64,000 bases of DNA from Leptodactylus fallax (Eukaryota; Chordata; Amphibia; Anura; Leptodactylidae): the NCBI GenBank assembly GCA_947044405.1, contig CAMRHE010000324.1, positions 868,001 to 932,000 of the forward strand, written 5' to 3'. The notes beneath the pieces are model-generated. The model was not told the DNA's origin and ran no database searches. It worked only from the letters and a program-made list of their open reading frames with translations. The translations under genes and the position numbers were made by a program. Positions 45,292 to 58,913 of the stretch are shown here, one piece after another (positions within the stretch are counted from its first letter, which is position 1; the number at the start of each line of letters is the position of its first letter).

Positions 45292-47317
45292 GCTATTGGG
45301 AAACAAAGAAAACAGCTGGTAATTTGCAATTTGTATAAACTACCACTAACTATAAGTGTCAACTGGTGCTTGGCTGGGACTTCAATCTCTCCACCTCCAA
45401 CATGTGCAGAAAAATCTATCTTTAATAAAAAAAAAAAAAATCTCCTTCGCAAGCAGCTCCAGTCTGTGTTCCCTGCACCTCAGACCCATTGGTTGCCTCC
45501 GCATCTGGACTCCTCATCCTTTGGAGCCACACCATGTCAAGCACACATGCCTGATGAAAGGTTTGTAACCCAAAAAAATTACACAAGCGATTTTAATCTT
45601 TATTTTAGTCACTTATACATGTGATGTAGTAAATTTCCATTAAGCAAACAATGTGTGCTATTCCATTTTCCACTTCACAAGCATTGTCATTTTTCTTAAT
45701 AGTCCCTTAGCAACAGACAGAAATGCCAAATCCTTAGCATGTACGGTGTTAATAATTTGCATGCAGATGCCATAATGTCAAATGAAGAATGGTCTTTATT
45801 TATGTAGAGAAATTAAATTAAAGCTAATAGGTCCAGCTAGCAATAGACAATATTCTGTATATTACAACACAAGGTACTGTAAAATTATAATTATCAAAAA
45901 TATTTTTAGCCTAGATTTCTGTCACAATTGTGGTCTCCATGTTGTGGGACAGTTTGACACAATGCCACCAAATATACAGTATATAGACCTTGACTTCAAT
46001 TTGCAAAGTACAGATACAGTATATTGCCTTTTATACTTTACAGCTGTGTCAAAATGCCCAGCCAATTATACTGTATGTTAATAGGGCATCTAGACTCTCC
46101 ACAATAATGGGTCTCAAAAACTGAGCAGAAGACAGACCCATTTAGGCTAGGGCTACACAGAGATATGTCGCACAACAAAAAAAAAGTCATTAATTTCTAT
46201 GATGTCGCATGTGACATGCAACAGTCATACAAAAATTCAACCTTGTCCAAAATTATGTTGCATGTCCAATTCGCATGCGACACTACTCCCATAGACAGCA
46301 ATTGTGTTGCATGAGACAGTGAGTCGCGTGTCACTACAATTGCTGTATTTACAATCTTTGCTAGACTTTTGCTTACTATCCAATTTATGTGTATTTCTGC
46401 AGATGTACACAGTTAAGTACTATCTTTGATGTATATTTTTTTAAAAAAACAAGCAATTCCTGACCCTTCCATGTTGCAGAGAAATTACAGCAAAATGGTA
46501 TTGTGTGACATCGTATCACATGACAAAGATTTTAATGCAATTTTTAATCACATGACTAATGTCACCATGTTGTTCTATCCTTAAGGATAACTTTTTGGAG
46601 ACAATCACTTGCCAATTTGAAAACAATCAAGATGATTGGTTCTTATTGATTTGTTTATTTACTCTTGCTTATATACTGCCAACCCTTCACAGCACTGTAT
46701 AGAAAGAGTCATCACTTACAGCAGTTACTGTCTCAAATGGCCCTTATAACCTTATTCCCCTTACTTTAACACACACTACAAGCAATATCATAGGAAATCA
46801 ATTAGTCGACCAGTTTGTGTTACATATCTTTCTACTCCAGCACTACTTCTCTACGTATCATTGATGCAAATGATGCCATGGCAACTAAACACAAATCAGT
46901 CTATTTGCCAATTTTTTTTAACAATCAAGGGCCTCTTGACCTTGTCTGAGTATAGGTTGCCTTTCTTGGATGCTGCCACTAGCCTGCAATTGACTTATTG
47001 AGCTTGGCTTTGTTTGACCCAGCTTTCATGTTTGGACTTTTCCTCTTAACTTGCCCTTGGATCTGATGTCTTTTGTTTGCTTCTCCAGTTTGACCTTTGA
47101 CATGCATTTTTGCTCTGTCTCCACCTCACCCTTTGTCATCTTTGCTAGTGCTCACCAGTGGCTGTAATGTAATCTTCCTGTTTCTTCATTGTTGAGGCAT
47201 CTTGTGTGCCAATTAGTGACCACTCCATCGACATCAACCTTGGAATCTGTCCAGTTAAGTCTAATCTTCCTTGCCAGAAACCCAGAGAATATACAAACTA
47301 TATACAGCTGTTGTTCT
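45292..47317. other. Non-coding with MITE fragment 46141-46350
   Basis: No gene. 46144 begins AGGCTAGGGCTACACAGAGA with repeated GTCGCA/TGCGAC words (GTCGCATGTGACATGCAACA), a frog-type MITE end; its right end is missing. 47000-47160 is CTTGGCT-rich like the LTR-like repeats at 15.4 and 17.3 kb. Confidence 0.4.
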
Positions 47318-47629
47318 TGTTGCAGAGTGCGATTGCTGGATGTGGCAGAGTCAAAATCAGATAGACAGTTGTATATAACAGGAACAAAAGTTAAGTGAAA
47401 CATGAGTGCAGTAAGAGAAGATCACCTCACATGGTGAATAACAGATCTAGTTCAGCACACACTCTAACAAAACATGATGTGTATATCAACCAGCATAAAA
47501 AAAAAAAAAAAAAAGTACAGAGTGTCTACAGATAAACATTTAGTAACAGATATATCTAGTGTCATAAATGTGAACTGCAGTCAATCCAGCAACTATAGAG
47601 ACAAAGCTGGCTGTTGCATATCTCCAACA
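47318..47629 (-). repeat. Copia 3' LTR
   Basis: 312 bp, TG at 47318 and CA at 47628-47629 (palindromic TGTTGCA...CCAACA ends). Its first ~95 bp match 53513-53608. It contains an A18 run at about 47498-47515. It directly follows the pol C-terminus. Confidence 0.85.
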
Positions 47630-47754
47630 AACCTTCTCAACAGCTAAGGCTTAGTCTGTTAGGCCCATCTTCTTTGTAAGCCTCGAGTGTCTTTCAGTGG
47701 TCCGGGGCTTGGTAACGATATCTGCTGTCATATCCTCAGTCGGGCAAAAAAGTA

Positions 47755-49391
<1,637 letters not shown>

Positions 49392-49393
49392 TA

Positions 49394-49728
49394 ACTCAAG
49401 AAGTCCCTGCTCTTGAAGATCCCTTAGAAAATGGTACTTCACATCAATGTGTTTGGTTCTCATGCTAAATCTTTCCATCTGCACAAGTGCAAGACATCCT
49501 TGATTGTCCTCAAAGATTCTTGTTGGTTTCATCTGTGGTTGACCCAAGTCTTTTAAATAGTTGTCTCAACCATATGACTTCTTGAATTACCTGTGCTGCT
49601 GCAACATACTCTGCTTCAGTTGATGATAGTGTAACAGAAAGTTGCTTTCTACTAGTCCAACAGATAGCACCTCCTGATAGAAGAAACAGGTACCCACTTG
49701 TAGATTTTCTGTCACTGGTATCTCTGGC
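49394..49728 (-). pseudogene. Copia RNase H, interrupted by Tc1
   Basis: After the TGA the frame continues as ARDTSDRKSTSGYLFLL and STEAEYVAAAQVIQE (RNase H active-site blocks). A frameshift near 49560 moves it to FEDNQGCLALVQ and RTKHIDVKYHFLRD. At 49392 the Tc1 cuts in; the last part resumes at 47752-47655 (TADIVTKP..., stop) beyond the Tc1. Confidence 0.9.
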
Positions 49729-51405
49729 TCAATCGGCATCCACATATCCTGTCAGGGTGCTTTCGTCACTTGCTGGTAACTTTAGCTTGTAGTGTAAAGT
49801 CCCTTTAAGATAGCGAATGAATCGCTTCACAGCATTCCAGTCCATCTGACTTGGTCTTGAAGTCTTTCTACATAGGATTCCAACTGCTGCTGCAATGTCA
49901 GGCCTTGTAGCGATGCTAATGTACAGCAATTTCCCTATTGCTTTCCTGTACTGAGTGTTAGTTGGTAGTGGTGTATCTTGGCTGTCTATCTTCTTCAGGT
50001 AGTTGGTTTCCATGGGAGATTTTACTGGTTTTGTATCTTCCATTCCGCATGTCTCAATTATCTCTTGTATTTTGTGTTTTTGGTTCAGAAAGAAGCTGCC
50101 ATCTTCCTCTCTCTCAATCTGAATGCCAAGATAATTATTTACGTTGCCAAGATCTTTGGTCTCAAAATGCTGATTTAGGGTTTGGAGTATTTCTCCTTCA
50201 TCCCGTTCTTGCTTGAAACAAATCAGAATATCGTCCACATAAATGAGTACATAGATCCACCTGTCTGCCAATTTCTTTGTGTATAAACAGGGGTCTGCTT
50301 TACTCCTCTGAAAGTCCTCATATGTAAGCACTTCATTTATTCTCATATTCCATGCTCTGGCGGCTTGCTTTAGACCATATATACTCCTCTGTAGTTTGCA
50401 TACTAGGTCTGGCCTTTGCTCATCTTTGAATCCTGGTGGTTGTTCCATGTAGATGTCTTCTGCTAACTCGCCATGTAGAAACACTGTTTTTACATCAAAG
50501 TGTCTTACTTGCATTTTCCTTTTTGCAGCTACTGTCAACAAAGTTCTTATTGTAGCATGTTTGACTACTGGCGCAAATGTCTCATCATAGTCCTCTCCAT
50601 ATTTTTGAGAATATCCCTTGGCTACGAGTCTTGCTTTGTATCGCTCTACTGTACCATCTGCATTGTATTTTACTTTGAAAGTCCATTTACAAGCTATGGA
50701 TTTTCTTCCAGGTGGTAGTTCTGTAAGTGTCCATGTTTTAGTGTCATGCATGGATTTTATCTCTTCCTTTGCAGCCTTTATCCATTTATTGGCTTCCCCT
50801 TCTGAAAGCTGAGATATGTCTTGCCAAGTTGCAGGTTCATTAGAACTGGCAGTGCTTGCCTTGTATGAGAGACGTACAGGTGGTTTACCTTTATTCTCTC
50901 TAATCGAGCATCTTGGTTCTGTGTGTGAGCTTGGTTGTGTCTGTTCTTCATTACTGATGGATTCTGCGCTCAATACAACTGTTTGTTCGGAAGTTACAGA
51001 TGTTGGCTGATCAGTGTCAGTTTTCTCTTCTGTTCTTACTTCCTCTGTTGTCATTACATTGTCTCTCAGATCTTCAACAAAAGTTATGCTGTTGCTAATG
51101 GTAACCTTGTCAGGTTTGGGATTTAGGATTCTGTAACCCTTAACATTGTCACTGTATCCAACAAAGACGCCTTCAAATGCTCTGTTTTGAAGTTTGGTGC
51201 GTTTTTCTTCTGGAATGTAGATGAACGCCTTGCATCCAAAAACTCTTAGATGTTTTACACTCGGCTTCTCATTGTGCCACAGTTCATATGGAGTCTTCTC
51301 CATTGTTCTAGAGAAGAGTCTGTTTTGCAAATAAGTGGCTGTCATTGCTGCTTCACCCCAATATTTTTGTGGTAAGCCAGAGTCTGTCAGCATGCATCTG
51401 ATCAT
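49729..51405 (-). pseudogene. Copia integrase C-terminus and reverse transcriptase
   Basis: The frame is in fact open from 51561 (no ATG), so it also contains the rest of the integrase core: RDNGGEF and PEQNGVAERKNRT. In the 558-codon ORF: integrase C-terminal domain about 1-110 (GCKAFIYIP; FEGVFVGYS), RT about 215-455 with CKWTFKVKYNADG, ARLVAKGYSQ, first Asp at FDVKTVFLHGEL and the YVDD box at 389-392, then LLYISIATRPDIA and RNase H start GYVDAD. The TGA at 49729-49731 stands where a Trp codon is expected. Confidence 0.95.
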
Positions 51406-51631
51406 TTCAGTCAGAGTTCTGTTCTTTCTTTCAGCTACCCCGTTTTGCTCTGGTGTGTAGGGGATTGTCTTTTGATGCTCTATTCCATTCTTCTTTAAGT
51501 ACTCTTGTATTTTATGTCCTGTGAATTCACCTCCATTGTCTCTGAAACTTGTTACTTGCCCTTATTACATAGTCCTGTAATTTGTCAAAAACTTCACTCT
51601 TGTGTTGCATTAGGTAAGTGACTGTGTATCT

Positions 51632-52390
51632 TCAATAGTCATCTATGAAAGTAACTATGTACCTGTTGCCTCCAGGTGTAGGTGGGTTTAGGGGACCACA
51701 TACATTACTGTGAACTAGATCAAGAGGTCTTGAAGCTCTGTTGTGACTTACTTTAGGAAGTGTTACTCTTGTAGCTTTGGATTTAATGCAACATTCACAT
51801 TTAACAATAACTGAACAAGGGGATACTGTTAGATCCTTTGTCAGATTCCTCTTTTGTAGTTCCTGTATGCATTCTGGGTGTCTGTGACCTAAACGCCTGT
51901 GCCACACGTGTATACAGTCATTGTGCTTATATTTGCATAGTCTCACCTGCTCCTTCACTGTGTTAAGGTGATATAGATGATCATCCAACTTAGCACTTGC
52001 TATCATCTGCTTGCCGTCTAGGATAGAACACTTGCCACCTTGAAATTTTTCAGTGAGTCCTTTGCTTGTCAGACGCTTCACAGATAAGAGTCCTCCTTGT
52101 AGATCAGGAACATAAAGTACATCTTTTACTGGTATTGCTAAATTGTGTCCCGCATCATTGGGGCATACAAGGGTTCCATGCCCATATCCTTCTGCACATA
52201 TTTTACTCCCATCTGCGAGGTAAATAGTCTCTTTGTTATTCAGATCAAGTTCTGTGAAAAAACTTCTATCACTTGTCATGTGACTGGTTGCTCCAGAGTC
52301 AATGCACCAGCCTTGCAATATATGATTATCTGTCACTTTAAATGTGGCATTCCACTTCCCTTCACTTGAATCAGAAATTGTGGCTTTCAC
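51632..52390 (-). pseudogene. Copia protease and integrase N-terminal part
   Basis: Aspartic protease motif CIDSGATSHM at residues 29-38. The pre-integrase zinc domain follows (HVWHRRLGH...CECC, about 161-200), then the start of the integrase core: PLDLVHSNVCGPL and YIVTFIDDY, ending at a stop immediately after the Asp-Asp-Tyr. First catalytic Asp present (in HSNVCG the usual D is replaced by N; FIDDY is intact). Confidence 0.9.
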
Positions 52391-52468
52391 TTTCTGTTTA
52401 GTATAAGAGGGACTTAGGGACAGGAATCTCTCACCTTGAGGAGAGCACCAGTGAAGGTGTGTAGTGAG

Positions 52469-53284
52469 TCAAAAGCAAATTGAGGATCTATTACATCCAA
52501 CAGAGGGCGCATGAGCTCCCCAGCTCCTTTTCCCATAATGCCTTGTGATAGTATAAGAGGGATGCTGACTCATCTGCTCTGCTTTCCATATAGTGCAGTC
52601 TTTCTTTATGTGTCCTTGTCTGCGGCATCTAAAGCACACTCTGGTTTCCTTCCTGTGTGACCTTTTGTCTGTAGCTTTAAGGGAAGTCTTGGACTGAGTT
52701 TCTCTATAATCATGTGTAGACTCCTTTCTTCGCTGATACTCATCTATGAGCCTGGTCTTTACGAATGTTAGTGTCAGATCTGTCTCAGGCCGTGTCTCCA
52801 GCGCATTGATCAGTGCAGTGTATGTGTCAGGTAAACTGCATAATAAAATGGCTGCAGCATGACTGTCTGTTATATTCTCACCGATTGATCTGAGTTGTGT
52901 GATCACTTCCAGCATGGCATTTATATACTCCTGCATGTCCTGCTCTCTACTAAGCCTCATTTTGTAGAGTTTCCTCAACAGAAACAACTTGCTGTTTAAA
53001 CTGGATCTCTCATGCAGTCTTTTCATTACATCCCACATGCCTTTCGCTGTATTCTCACTGCGTATGTGAATAAGCTGATCATCTTCTACTAGTAAGCTTA
53101 TAGTGGCCCGTGCCCGTCTGTTTTTCCTGTCCCAGTCCTAATAATTATCTTGTGGTCTCTCTGTAGTGATAACTTCCCACAAGTCATCCCTGGATAATAG
53201 CATTTCCACTTTAAATTTCCATAGCTGATAATTGTCATTGTTCATCTTGGCCACTGATAGTTTAGGTTCTGAACTACAGGCCAT
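52469..53284 (-). pseudogene. Copia gag
   Basis: Capsid/nucleocapsid protein. ATG at 53282-53284 opens the frame (MNNDNYQLWKFKVEMLL, the copia N-terminal motif). A TAG at 53138-53140 interrupts, then the frame stays open with the UBN2-type capsid region (WDVMKRLHERSS; LLRKLYKMRLSREQDMQEYI) and the zinc knuckle CFRCRRQGHIKKDC (CX2CX4HX4C) near 52600-52645. The frame ends at 52469, 80 bp before the protease ORF; gag and pol would normally be one frame. Confidence 0.85.
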
Positions 53285-53448
53285 TCTCCCTCCTTTATAT
53301 ATATAGGAACAGTCTTACTTCTGTACAGGAGATGTCTCTGTGGAAGCTTCCTTATGTCGATCTCTGCATCTGCCGCACTGTCTTCCGTTCTGGACTTCAC
53401 TCTGCCTGGGCTGCTTCTGGTTACTGGGGTTTATCCGGTTACTGAGGC

Positions 53449-53503
53449 TTCATTTGATCACTGGAGCTTCATTTGATCACTGGGGATTCATTTGATCACT
53501 GGG
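53449..53503 (-). repeat. 19 bp tandem repeat in copia leader
   Basis: TTCATTTGATCACTGG recurs at 53449, 53468 and 53487 (19 bp period), between the primer site and gag. The third unit overlaps the primer site. Confidence 0.85.
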
Positions 53504-53512
53504 TCCATAACC
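53498..53512 (-). other. Copia primer binding site
   Basis: Adjacent to the 5' LTR the minus strand reads GGTTATGGACCCAGT. This nearly matches the copia-type site GGTTATGGGCCCAGT, complementary to the anticodon-stem region of initiator-Met tRNA (half-tRNA primer). Confidence 0.7.
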
Positions 53513-53608
53513 TGTTGCAGAGTGCGATTGCTGGATGTGGCAGAGTCAAAAACAGATAGACAGTTGTATATAACAGGAACAAAACTTTAGTGAAACATGA
53601 GTGCAGTA
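53513..53608 (-). repeat. Copia 5' LTR, truncated
   Basis: TGTTGCAGAGTGCGATTGCT... matches the start of 47318-47629 with only a few differences, then diverges after GTGCAGTA at 53608, so about two thirds (the U3 side in element sense) is lost. Confidence 0.85.
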
Positions 53609-55195
53609 GTACACACACAAATAACAAATGTTCCTACCCCAAAACACTTGGGGCAAAAAAGGAAATGAAAGTTGGTTAATGTTAATGAACTGACTGAAAC
53701 AGAAAATGACATACACTTTTTTTGATGTGTTATTAGTACAAGCACATACCCGCAATAAACAAATCTCCCACAGATCTGTCGGACTAGCCTATACACAAAC
53801 AATTTCAGCTGACAGGTGACCGAAAAAAATCCAACACAACCAATTTTTTGTGGTGACCAACTTTAGTTGACTGACGGCTATGTGGAACAAACATTCACAG
53901 GTTTATGTACAAACTAGTTGCTTGCCAACTGTTCAAAATGTGCCACAAAAAGACTTATTGTCACTTACTGTATTACCTTACAATATGGTCTATACTAAAA
54001 ACAATGTGGTTGAGTGTGTATGATTTATCTTCCTCTCCAGACATTATATGGGTGTAGCTGCTTGAAGTAGTATTTACTAAGACTGCTCTATATATTATGG
54101 TACCTAATTAGTAATCATAAACTGTTTCTAGAATGTTACCAATTTATTATATCGAACATAAATTGAGGAAGATATAGAGGAAAGTATGAAAAAACTGTCA
54201 CTTTGTCAGTTTGTATAGCTTGTAAATAGTTGGAAATATACTTCAAGCTGCTTCTTCCTCATGAAGCTGTCACATACAGTCTGTTTTATTTTTGCATGTT
54301 TTTGTCATGACATGGCCAAGTCATGCACAGTTAATACATTTCCCCTACATTATCCTCTTCCTGTAAAGGATGTATTTAGTGAAGAGAACATCACTTACTG
54401 GTTAGTTACTAGAAGAGTGAAGAAATAAGCACTGAGGGATGAAAAACTGCAGTGTTTAAGTGCCTTCTTGTGGTCATACCTTGTACTGCAGTCTCTCTCA
54501 TTACCTTCACTCAATACATGTGCTGAAACCATCATAAGAGCGGGGAAAGCTAAATAGCTAACTAGATGACAGAATCAAAATACTAGTCATACCAAAACTT
54601 AGAAATGTTGTGTTACATACACATCAACATAACCTAATCTATGCAGCTTGTGTTCAATATGCAAATAATCAAACTCTCCAAAGGAGTTGGGTCACAGCTT
54701 CTTGGTTTAACAATCCCAGCCTGCTCAGCAGCAGAGCATATAGCTCAGAGATCTTGAGTAAATGGTAATGCTATGGCTATATTAACAGAACCAAGTTGCT
54801 TGGCCATGTGTTCTCCCAAACCCAATTCAGCCCTTGTGATGAAAAAAACATATCCACACAGATCTGTGAAACACATGGTAGAGAATAATCTCCTTCTTAT
54901 GAATATAACCAATTACTGTATTTAGAAGTAGTATATGTTGTATTTATGGTGCATAACTAGCTAATAACCAGCTATGTCTCATTGTCTGAGCTGTACACTG
55001 CTACTGGTCAGCTCAGGATTTGTGAACCAAGACATTTTAACCCTACTATTTTGCTTGGTCAGTTATATTTTTACATAATGTACAGTACATTTAGAAATTT
55101 TGTAGTAGGGGGGCTACCATGTGTACATGAAAAGTACCACAATTTCTGGTCTTAATATAACTTCTATTTTGAAGTTTTTATAAGTTTCCTTGTCT
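53609..55195. other. Non-coding, unassigned
   Basis: No gene or clear repeat. The sequence after the truncated LTR (ACACACACAAATAACAAATG) is not LTR. Confidence 0.4.
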
Positions 55196-56295
55196 ATATG
55201 CTGTATCTCTAGTTATCATTCTTTCTGAACTGCTGGGTGGAGAATAGTTACCACAAACTGCATACAGTGAGTACAGGAGAATCTGTTCTATAATTTTCTC
55301 TCACAGGACTATATAGAACATATATAGTGTTGAGCGAACCTGAACCCCATTGAAATCAATGGGGACCCGAACATTTTGACCCAAAAATGGCTATATTTTT
55401 TTTTTTTTTTACTTTTTAGTGATGTCCCACTATGGGACCTGAGCCAACGATACACTGATCACTGGTTCAGCACTATGGACTGCAGTACATTGTATTGCAG
55501 TCTATAGAGGAAGTCTACCTATGCAGACACATAGGCTGACTTCCTCTCTTCTTGGCAGGATCAACCAGGTACTTGGGGCTCCTAACAGCCTGGGGTCACT
55601 GACCAGACCCCAGGCTGCAGAAGATACATATGGGCATCCCCCGATCTCGCTTCAGGGGGTGCCAAGGGAGACATTTGGCATGACGGAACCCCTTGGAGGC
55701 CGCGGTCAAACATCTCCGATCGGGGGTTAAGGAGCAGGGTGTTAGCTGTCAGCTACAGCTAACACCTGCTCCCGATGCTGCCCGCGGCATTCAGTTTCAA
55801 TGACAAACACCTAAGATGCCGCAGTCGCTATTGACCGTGGCATCTTAAGGGTTAAACATCGGGGATCGGTGATAACACTGTCCCCGCTGTTGCAGTGGGA
55901 GCCTGGCTGTCAGATACAGCTGGGCTTCCATGGTGATCGCACAAGCTCTGCTTCTGAACTCGCTCGAACACCATCACGTGCGTGTACGTGGGGATGCGGT
56001 AACTACCCACATTCTCCCACGTACATGTACTTGACAATGTGTGAAGGGGTTAAAGCTGGTTGATTGGCTGCTCTGCTATGTATTGATGTGTGAGAAATGC
56101 TTTGGTTACATCACACTCTTCCCCCTGCCCTCTTCAGACATTTGACCTGCAGTCCAAGATGGCTAGAGCTGTGATTTTCAGTGAAATTAATTTTAGTAGA
56201 GCAGTGAAAGGGAGCAGAGAAACAGCTTGATATGAGCAGAAATAGAAATTTTTCTGATATGTTGCAAAGTTTCTTATAGTTGCCTGAATTATTAT
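55196..56295. repeat. Interspersed repeat, copy B, split
   Basis: 55196-55312 and 56180-56290 match 8313-8420 and 8690-8775. The middle part present at 8.4-8.7 kb is largely replaced here by the TTAA-type element fragment. Confidence 0.55.
55320..56049. mobile_element. TTAA-type element, right end present
   Basis: Ends GTGTGAAGGGG followed by TTAA (56050-56053). Interior: GGAGCCTGGCTGTCAGATAC, TAGCTGTCAGCTACAGCTAA and GGCATCTTAAGGGTTAAACA, related in style to 23.8-24.1 kb. Left end not found. The start (AGTGTTGAGCGAACC, with ACCCCATTGAAATCAATGGG) is a separate frog-type repeat word. Confidence 0.5.
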
Positions 56296-56326
56296 TAATA
56301 ATAATAATATTTTTATTATTATTATT
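56286..56326. repeat. (ATT)n/(AAT)n microsatellite
   Basis: Interrupted trinucleotide run, partly self-complementary. Confidence 0.85.
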
Positions 56327-57647
56327 TATGAAAAGTTTGTTAAAATGAGAGCCTACTTTATTCAAAATGTGATAATTCCTCTAGCCAGATTTGAGCTATA
56401 ATGAAGGTGAATGCATATTTTGTGTAGAGAATAAGTACAGTCTATACAATCCTTTTAACTTGCAGTGCAACATGAGTGACATTATCCATATACAGTGCAT
56501 TAATAGAATGCAATATATTTTATCAGAGTGGTCTACAGCTGGTATAAAACTCCCAGATTGCACGCATCTCTTGTCTACAACTCGTGACTGTAAATCTGTT
56601 GTGTTCTTTGACCTCAGCTTTAGTAGGCATTTTGATAGTAGTTATCATTCTCCATGTGATAGTGTCATAGAGAACAATTATCCAGGGTGCGTTCCTTGAA
56701 GAACATCTAAAGTTAAAAAAAACTGTGTCCAGCGTATTATTACTGAAAGTGATGAATACATATAATTAAATAGAACACATTGATCTGCCCTTCTCATTAG
56801 CACTTTAATTCATGGTAATAAATTATTCCCAGGCAAATGTTCATGCCAGCCTGCTTAATTATGTGTGCCAATAAAATGGCCCTTTAACTAAAACACAGTC
56901 ACATAATTAATTCATAGAGATTGCTCTACGTACTACATCACTTTCCAGAAGATGTCACAAAGAATATATCATTTGCTTTAGACGTTCAGATCAAAAATCT
57001 GCTTTTCTAGACTACCAGCAATGTCATCAGGGTAGATTGGTGTATATGCTGTCTGCTGTAATACCTGGTATACGCAATCAAGCAATCATTGTGTTACTAT
57101 ATTTATGAGACTGGAAAACAATGCCATTAAATGACACTTCCATAATGCAGTTCCAAGAAAAGAGAGCAGAAAATGCGCTGTATGTGACTGTAAGAGCTTC
57201 ATTTCTGAATCATCTAATACTCTGCATTAGATTCAGGGCAGCCGAATCTTTACTACAGCAGCAACTAATGGCAGGAAATAACAGTTGGGTTACACATGGA
57301 TGAAGCCTTGTTGTGAAGCTTTGACCTTAACTATAACAGTTTAATATGAAAAAATACAGCCAAACACACAACATTCAAGAAAAAAAAAAATCAAGATTTT
57401 CTTATTAAACATGGCAAATAAAAATAGAAGCAATTTTGTTGTTCTTAATAAATAAAATATTTATTACTGGGGTTTTATATTAATATATAAAGCCTAAAAA
57501 GGGTAGTTAGGGAACTGTGCTATTAACACTCCTCAACCAGGGATGCGCTATCCATAAAGTAAAGTAAGTACTTTACATCAGGTAGTACCCTTTTTGCAGG
57601 ATTTATTTTATATAGCACACAGTTCATTACTGCTCCTTTTCATCCTT
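56327..57647. other. Non-coding; AT-rich TE-free island at 56750-56960
   Basis: No gene. 56750-56960 lacks known repeats and has homeodomain-type words (CTTCTCATTAGCACTTTAAT, GCTTAATTATGTG, CATAATTAATTCATAG); possible conserved non-coding element, untested. Confidence 0.25.
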
Positions 57648-57965
57648 AGACCGGGGGCCCAATGTTGCGTAAACCGTGGAAACGCCACGGACAAAAACGT
57701 GCCATTTTACAGTCACCGCATTGTAAGGAATCCCATCCACACCTTATGAAAAAATACGCGCTGCGGACACGCTGCGATTTCCAAAACCGTCGCGGTTTTG
57801 GAAATCACAGCATGTCAATTATACCCACGGAAATGCCGACGGTTTCCCCATAGGTATAATTGAAACAGAAAGTGCACAAAGGAAAACTCTGTGGACTTTC
57901 TGTGAAAACCGCTGTAGGAAAAACTGCAATGCGTTGCTGCCGCGGTTTTTCCTGTAGCGCAGCTC
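57648..57965. mobile_element. MITE fragment, AGGCTAAGGCCCCA family
   Basis: Shares GGAAATCACAGCATGTCAAT, ACCCACGGAAATGCCG and GTGGACTTTCTGTGAAAA with 36040-36135. Ends degenerate (GACCGGGGGCCCAATGTTGC on the left). Confidence 0.6.
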
Positions 57966-58337
57966 TGTACACTGTAGAGCAGCCTGGAGAGGTACTACAG
58001 TCATGGCCAAAAGTTTTGAGAATGATACAAATATTAATTTTTACAAAGTCTACTGCTTCAGTTTTTCTAATGGCAATTTGCATATACTCCAGAATGTTAT
58101 AAAGAGTGATCAGCTTAACAGCAATTACTTGCAAAGTCAATATTTGCCTAGAAAATGAACTTTATCCCCCAAAACACATTTCAACATCATTGCAGCCCTG
58201 CCTTAAAAGGACCACCTAACATCGTTTCAGTGATTGCTCCATTAACACAGGTGTGGGTGTTGATGAGGACAGGGCTGGAGATCAATCTGTCATGATTAAG
58301 TAAGAATGACACCACTGGACACTTTAAAAGGAGGCTG

Positions 58338-58913
58338 GTGCTTGCCATCATTGTTTCTCTTCTGTTAACCATGGTTATCTCTAAAGAAACACGTGGAGTC
58401 ATCATTGCACTGCACAAAAATGGCCTAACTGGGAAGAGTATTGCAGCTAGAAAGATTGCACCTCAGTCAACAATCTATCGCATCATCAAGAACTTCAAGG
58501 AGAGAGGTTCCATTGGTGCCAAAAAGGCTCCAGGGCGCCCAAGAAAGACCAGCAAGCGGCAGGACCGTCTCTTAAAAGTGTTTCAGCTGCGGGATCGGGC
58601 TACCAGCAGTGCAGAGCTTGCTGAGGAATGGCAGCAGGCAGGTGTGAGTGCATCTGCACGCACTGTGAGGCGGAGACTCTTGGAGCAAGGCCTGGTCTCA
58701 AGGAGGGCAGCAAAGAAGCCACTTCTCTCCAGAAAAACCATCAGGGACAGACTGATATTCTGCAAAAGGTACAGGGAGTGGACTGCTGAGGACTGGGGGA
58801 AAGTCATTTTCTCTGATGAATCCCCTTTTCGATTGTTTGGAACATCTGGAAAACAGCTTATTCGGAGAAGAAGAGGTGAGCGCTACCACCAGTCTTGTCT
58901 CATGCAACTGTAA
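58338..58913 (+). CDS. Tc1-like transposase E, N-terminal part
   Basis: 191-codon ORF. Likely start is Met12 (MVISKETRG), typical for the family. HTH 18-52 (TRGVIIALHKNGLTGKSIAA; STIYRIIKNF), AT-hook-like GRPRK (66-70), second HTH 75-115, first catalytic Asp D160 (IFSDESPFRLFG). The frame is lost near 58900 and stops at 58911; the reading continues in the overlapping ORF. Confidence 0.9.
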   Translation: MLAIIVSLLLTMVISKETRGVIIALHKNGLTGKSIAARKIAPQSTIYRIIKNFKERGSIGAKKAPGRPRKTSKRQDRLLKVFQLRDRATSSAELAEEWQQAGVSASARTVRRRLLEQGLVSRRAAKKPLLSRKTIRDRLIFCKRYREWTAEDWGKVIFSDESPFRLFGTSGKQLIRRRRGERYHQSCLMQL

